7,725 nt of DNA from Chitinophagaceae bacterium. Lineage in GTDB: Bacteria > Bacteroidota > Bacteroidia > Chitinophagales > Chitinophagaceae. Position numbers and translations under genes: made by a program. A model generated the notes under the pieces. It was not told the origin of the DNA and ran no database searches. It was given only the letters and a program-made list of their open reading frames with translations. Location of the stretch: contig CANEWV010000069.1 in NCBI GenBank assembly GCA_947442905.1, positions 1 through 7,725 of the forward strand, read 5' to 3'. This document shows positions 4,792-7,725 of the stretch, piece after piece (the stretch's first letter is position 1; each line of letters starts with the position of its first letter).

Positions 4792-7653
4792 ATGAGAATT
4801 TTTGTACTGCTATGCTGTTTGTTAGCCGCTGTGTCGGCACATGCACAATTGTTGCGTACTACTCCTTCGTTTGTTACCGAGACTTCAAATTCAATCACCA
4901 TTTTTGCGGATGCTACAAAAGGAAACAAGGGTATCTTAAATGTTACCGGAGACATATTTGTACATATTGGCGCCATCACATCACTCAGTACATCTAGTAG
5001 CAACTGGAAGTATGTTCCAGTGAGTTGGGGTGTAGCAGATAATAAAGTTAAGTGCACAAAACTTGCTAATAATGTTTGGTCGTTTACAATCAGCGGTGGA
5101 CTTCGTAATTTTTTTGGCATCACCAATACTGCTGAAACCATTCAAAAAATTGCTATTTTATTTAGAGATGCAACTGGTTCACAAGTACTGCGTAACACGG
5201 ATGCATCTGATATGTACATTCCTGTGTATGATAATAATTTAGCTGTACGTATCGATTCACCACTTACACAACCATTGTATGTGCCTGCGTTAGAGCCAAT
5301 TACAAAGGCGGTAGGTGATACCATTTCAATTGCAGGAGGTGCTAGTACGTCTGCGGCTTTATCACTTTTTGTGAATGATTCTGTAATTGCAACAACAACA
5401 GGAACAAGCATTGCGCAAAAATTTGTTTTGCAAAAAGTAGGTACTCAAAAAATTCTAATTCAAGGCGTGAGTGGATCTGTTACGCGTAAAGATTCTATTT
5501 CATTTTTAGTGACAGGCGCTACCAATTTAGTTGGTCTTCCAGCTGGTGTTAAAGACGGCATCAATTATGAACCAGGCGATACATCGGTTACGCTTGTTTT
5601 ATATGCACCTAAAAAAACTTCTATTACCGTTACTGGTGATTTTAATAATTGGACACCATCACTTCCTCATGTGATGAAAATGACGCCTGATAGTTTGCGT
5701 TTTTGGATTCGATTAACGGGTTTAACACCGGGTGTAGAATATGCTTACCAGTATATTATTGATGGCGCTTTAAAAGTGGCAGATTACAATACGCATAAAG
5801 TATTAGATCCTTGGAATGACGAGTACATCGCTGCGTCTACCTTTCCTAATTTAAAACCTTATCCAGTAGGTAAGACCACAGATATAGTAAGTGTGCTTCA
5901 AACCGCGCAACCCAAATATGTATGGAACGATGCTAATTTTGTGCGCCCGAATAAAAAGAATCTTGTTGTTTATGAGTTATTGCTTCGTGACTTTGTGGCC
6001 AAACATGATTTTCAAACATTAAAAGACACGCTACCATATTTAAAAAAATTAGGCATCAACGCCATTGAGTTAATGCCATTTTCTGAATTTGAAGGCAATA
6101 GCAGTTGGGGCTACAATCCAAATTTCTTTTTTGCTACTGATAAATATTATGGTACCCCGCAAGCCATCAAAGCATTTATTGATGCAGCGCATCAGCAAGG
6201 TATTGCTGTCATTATGGATATGGTGCTCAACCATGTATTTGGTTCTTCACCACTTGCCAAAATGTATTGGGATGGTACCAATAATAAACCTGCAACAAAT
6301 AATCCTTGGTTAAACCCAGATGCCAAGCATCCTTTTAATGTAGGTAACGATTTTAACCATGAATCTTTGGCCACCAAAGACCTCGTAAACAGGGTTACAA
6401 AATACTGGTTGCAAGAATTTCATATTGATGGTTATAGATGGGATTTATCAAAAGGATTCACGCAAGTAAACAATCCAACCAATGTAGGTGCTTGGGGTAA
6501 TTATGACGCTTCACGTATTAAAATTTGGAAAGCCATTTATGATACGATGCAAGCTACTAGTGCCGGAAGCTATTGCATGCTAGAGCACTTTGCAGACAAT
6601 TCTGAAGAAAAAGAATTAGCAGACTACGGAATGCTTTTATGGGGTAATGCAAATCATAGTTTTGCTGAAGCTACCATGGGTTATACGTCAACGTCAAATT
6701 TTGGCACTAGTTTTTCAAATGCTAGAAATTTTGCACAACAGCATTTAGTGACGTATATGGAAAGTCATGACGAAGAAAGACTTCAATATAAAAATCTAAA
6801 CTTTGGAAATGGTTCCGGTAGTTATAGTACAAAAAATCCGGCAACAGGTTTAAAAAGAAACGAAATGGCTGCCGCTTTTTGGGCACTTACGCCAGGTCCA
6901 AAATTAATGTGGCAGTTTGGTGAACTCGGTTACGATTTTAGCATTAATACCTGTACCAATTTAACGGTAGATGCCAACAATTGCCGCCTTGCAGAAAAAC
7001 CAATTAAATGGGATTATTTGCAAGATGCAAACCGTAAGGGTTTGTATGATGCGTACGCTAAATTTTTAAAATTACGTGCAACGCCAGCGTACGTTACTGA
7101 TTTTGGCTCTAATAAGTATACGGTTAATACCTCGGGCGCTTTAAAGTCAATGCAACTAAATGGTGACTCTATTAAATTAGTGGTTGTTGGTAATTTTGAT
7201 GTTACCCCTCAAACGGCTACCGTAAGCTTTCCAACAGATGGTTTTTGGTACAGCTTGTATTCCAATAAATACCAGTTGGTTTCTGGCGGTTCTGCAAGCG
7301 TATCCTTACAGCCTGGCGAATACTACGTGTATGCCAATAAAAACCTCAACAATACAGTGGTTACTGCTACACCCAATATTAGTTTACCGCAATTAAATAC
7401 AATGGTAACTATTTCTCCTAATCCAGTTAGGCAAGCAGCGATTGTGAAGTATCAATTGCCTGAATCAGGGAAGGTTCAAGTTAAACTTTTAAGTCAGGCC
7501 GGTGTTGTAGTAGACGGCATATTTAATGGATGGCAAAATAAAGGACAACAACAACTCATCATCAATAAGAAAGGCCTCGCTCCAGGGGTTTATCATATAT
7601 CTATTCAATCAAATCAAAAACAAAAAACACAAACATTTTTAATCACTAATTAG
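4792..7653 (+). CDS. T9SS-secreted multidomain GH13 alpha-amylase family protein
   Basis: This 953-residue enzyme should act on alpha-glucans (starch, glycogen or related). ATG 4792 begins a Sec signal (MRIFVLLCCLLAAVSAHA, then Q19); an in-frame TTG at 4786 adds only two residues. Domains: a beta-rich N-terminal region ~19-155 (VHIGAITS, WKYVPVSWG) of a type I recall from secreted Bacteroidota GH13 proteins and possibly starch-binding; an Ig-like stretch ~160-242; a CBM48-like domain ~265-345 (VTGDFNNW, YQYIIDG, KVLDPWND); the GH13 barrel ~390-715; a beta domain C ~765-850; and a T9SS type A sorting domain ~872-953 (ISPNPV to the end). Catalytic regions: WGYNP at 439-443, DMVLNH at 476-481, GYRWD with nucleophile Asp551, MLEH with acid Glu598, and ESHDEE with Asp660. 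CBM48 plus WGYNP recalls branching/debranching enzymes, so amylase, pullulanase or branching activity cannot be separated. T9SS should place it on the surface or outside the cell. Confidence 0.93.
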   Translation: MRIFVLLCCLLAAVSAHAQLLRTTPSFVTETSNSITIFADATKGNKGILNVTGDIFVHIGAITSLSTSSSNWKYVPVSWGVADNKVKCTKLANNVWSFTISGGLRNFFGITNTAETIQKIAILFRDATGSQVLRNTDASDMYIPVYDNNLAVRIDSPLTQPLYVPALEPITKAVGDTISIAGGASTSAALSLFVNDSVIATTTGTSIAQKFVLQKVGTQKILIQGVSGSVTRKDSISFLVTGATNLVGLPAGVKDGINYEPGDTSVTLVLYAPKKTSITVTGDFNNWTPSLPHVMKMTPDSLRFWIRLTGLTPGVEYAYQYIIDGALKVADYNTHKVLDPWNDEYIAASTFPNLKPYPVGKTTDIVSVLQTAQPKYVWNDANFVRPNKKNLVVYELLLRDFVAKHDFQTLKDTLPYLKKLGINAIELMPFSEFEGNSSWGYNPNFFFATDKYYGTPQAIKAFIDAAHQQGIAVIMDMVLNHVFGSSPLAKMYWDGTNNKPATNNPWLNPDAKHPFNVGNDFNHESLATKDLVNRVTKYWLQEFHIDGYRWDLSKGFTQVNNPTNVGAWGNYDASRIKIWKAIYDTMQATSAGSYCMLEHFADNSEEKELADYGMLLWGNANHSFAEATMGYTSTSNFGTSFSNARNFAQQHLVTYMESHDEERLQYKNLNFGNGSGSYSTKNPATGLKRNEMAAAFWALTPGPKLMWQFGELGYDFSINTCTNLTVDANNCRLAEKPIKWDYLQDANRKGLYDAYAKFLKLRATPAYVTDFGSNKYTVNTSGALKSMQLNGDSIKLVVVGNFDVTPQTATVSFPTDGFWYSLYSNKYQLVSGGSASVSLQPGEYYVYANKNLNNTVVTATPNISLPQLNTMVTISPNPVRQAAIVKYQLPESGKVQVKLLSQAGVVVDGIFNGWQNKGQQQLIINKKGLAPGVYHISIQSNQKQKTQTFLITN

Positions 7654-7681
7654 TATTTATTCAAATTGAAATTGTAATTCT

Positions 7682-7725
7682 ATGAACATTAAAAAAGCAC
7701 TTGTTGCAATGCTGATGATGCTAAC
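7682..7725 (+). CDS. Start of an exported protein (3' end outside window)
   Basis: ATG 7682 opens a frame to the right edge encoding MNIKKALVAMLMML, the basic and hydrophobic start of a signal peptide. It lies 28 bases after the GH13 stop, with no terminator between, so it is probably co-transcribed. Only 14 full codons are visible, so no function can be assigned; a second secreted carbohydrate-active enzyme is a guess from context. Confidence 0.65.
   Translation, partial: MNIKKALVAMLMML

Noticed and set aside
4760..4794. tttg at 4760 as a -33 element with a -7 box near 4783
   Set aside because: The transcript would begin at or after the ATG at 4792, leaving no leader, and the -7 match is poor.
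4779..5141. Minus-strand open frame of 120 codons overlapping the GH13 start
   Set aside because: It lies almost wholly within the strongly supported GH13 gene and its signal region, and shows no recognisable domain; it is a shadow frame.

Overview
The window looks like part of a polysaccharide-utilisation region from a low-GC member of the Bacteroidota. The signs are a type IX secretion (T9SS) C-terminal sorting domain, PKD-bearing surface lipoproteins next to GH16 enzymes, and gene starts preceded by A/T-rich sequence with no purine-rich Shine-Dalgarno. A family such as Chitinophagaceae is possible, but the sequence does not prove it.

Left part (1-4633): four genes on the + strand with gaps of only 10-19 bases, ending at a perfect-palindrome terminator, so probably the 3' end of one operon. 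In order they are: (i) the 3' part of a large PKD protein with three tandem carbohydrate-binding-like repeats; (ii) a PKD lipoprotein with a conserved-looking C-terminal domain, probably a surface glycan-binding protein; (iii) a PKD-GH16 lipoprotein; (iv) a second GH16 enzyme with a plain secretory signal and no PKD or lipid anchor. Together they suggest a laminarin/beta-1,3-glucan (or mixed-linkage glucan) system. A SusC/SusD pair would be expected upstream, outside the window.

Middle (4568-4791): a 224-base, very A/T-rich intergenic region with the terminator and two TGTA-N5-TACA palindromes whose centres are 41 bp apart, a candidate operator pair for the next gene.

Right part (4792-7725): a 953-residue secreted multidomain GH13 (alpha-amylase family) protein with a CBM48-like domain and a T9SS sorting domain, followed after 28 bases by the first codons of another exported protein. 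This is probably a separate alpha-glucan unit. The window therefore joins beta-glucan and alpha-glucan degradation genes and shows three export routes: lipoprotein, soluble Sec, and T9SS.

No RNA genes, insertion sequences, CRISPR arrays or defence genes were seen. The families are recognisable. The least explained parts are the three-repeat binding protein, the lipoprotein C-terminal domain, the GH13 N-terminal region and the paired palindromes.
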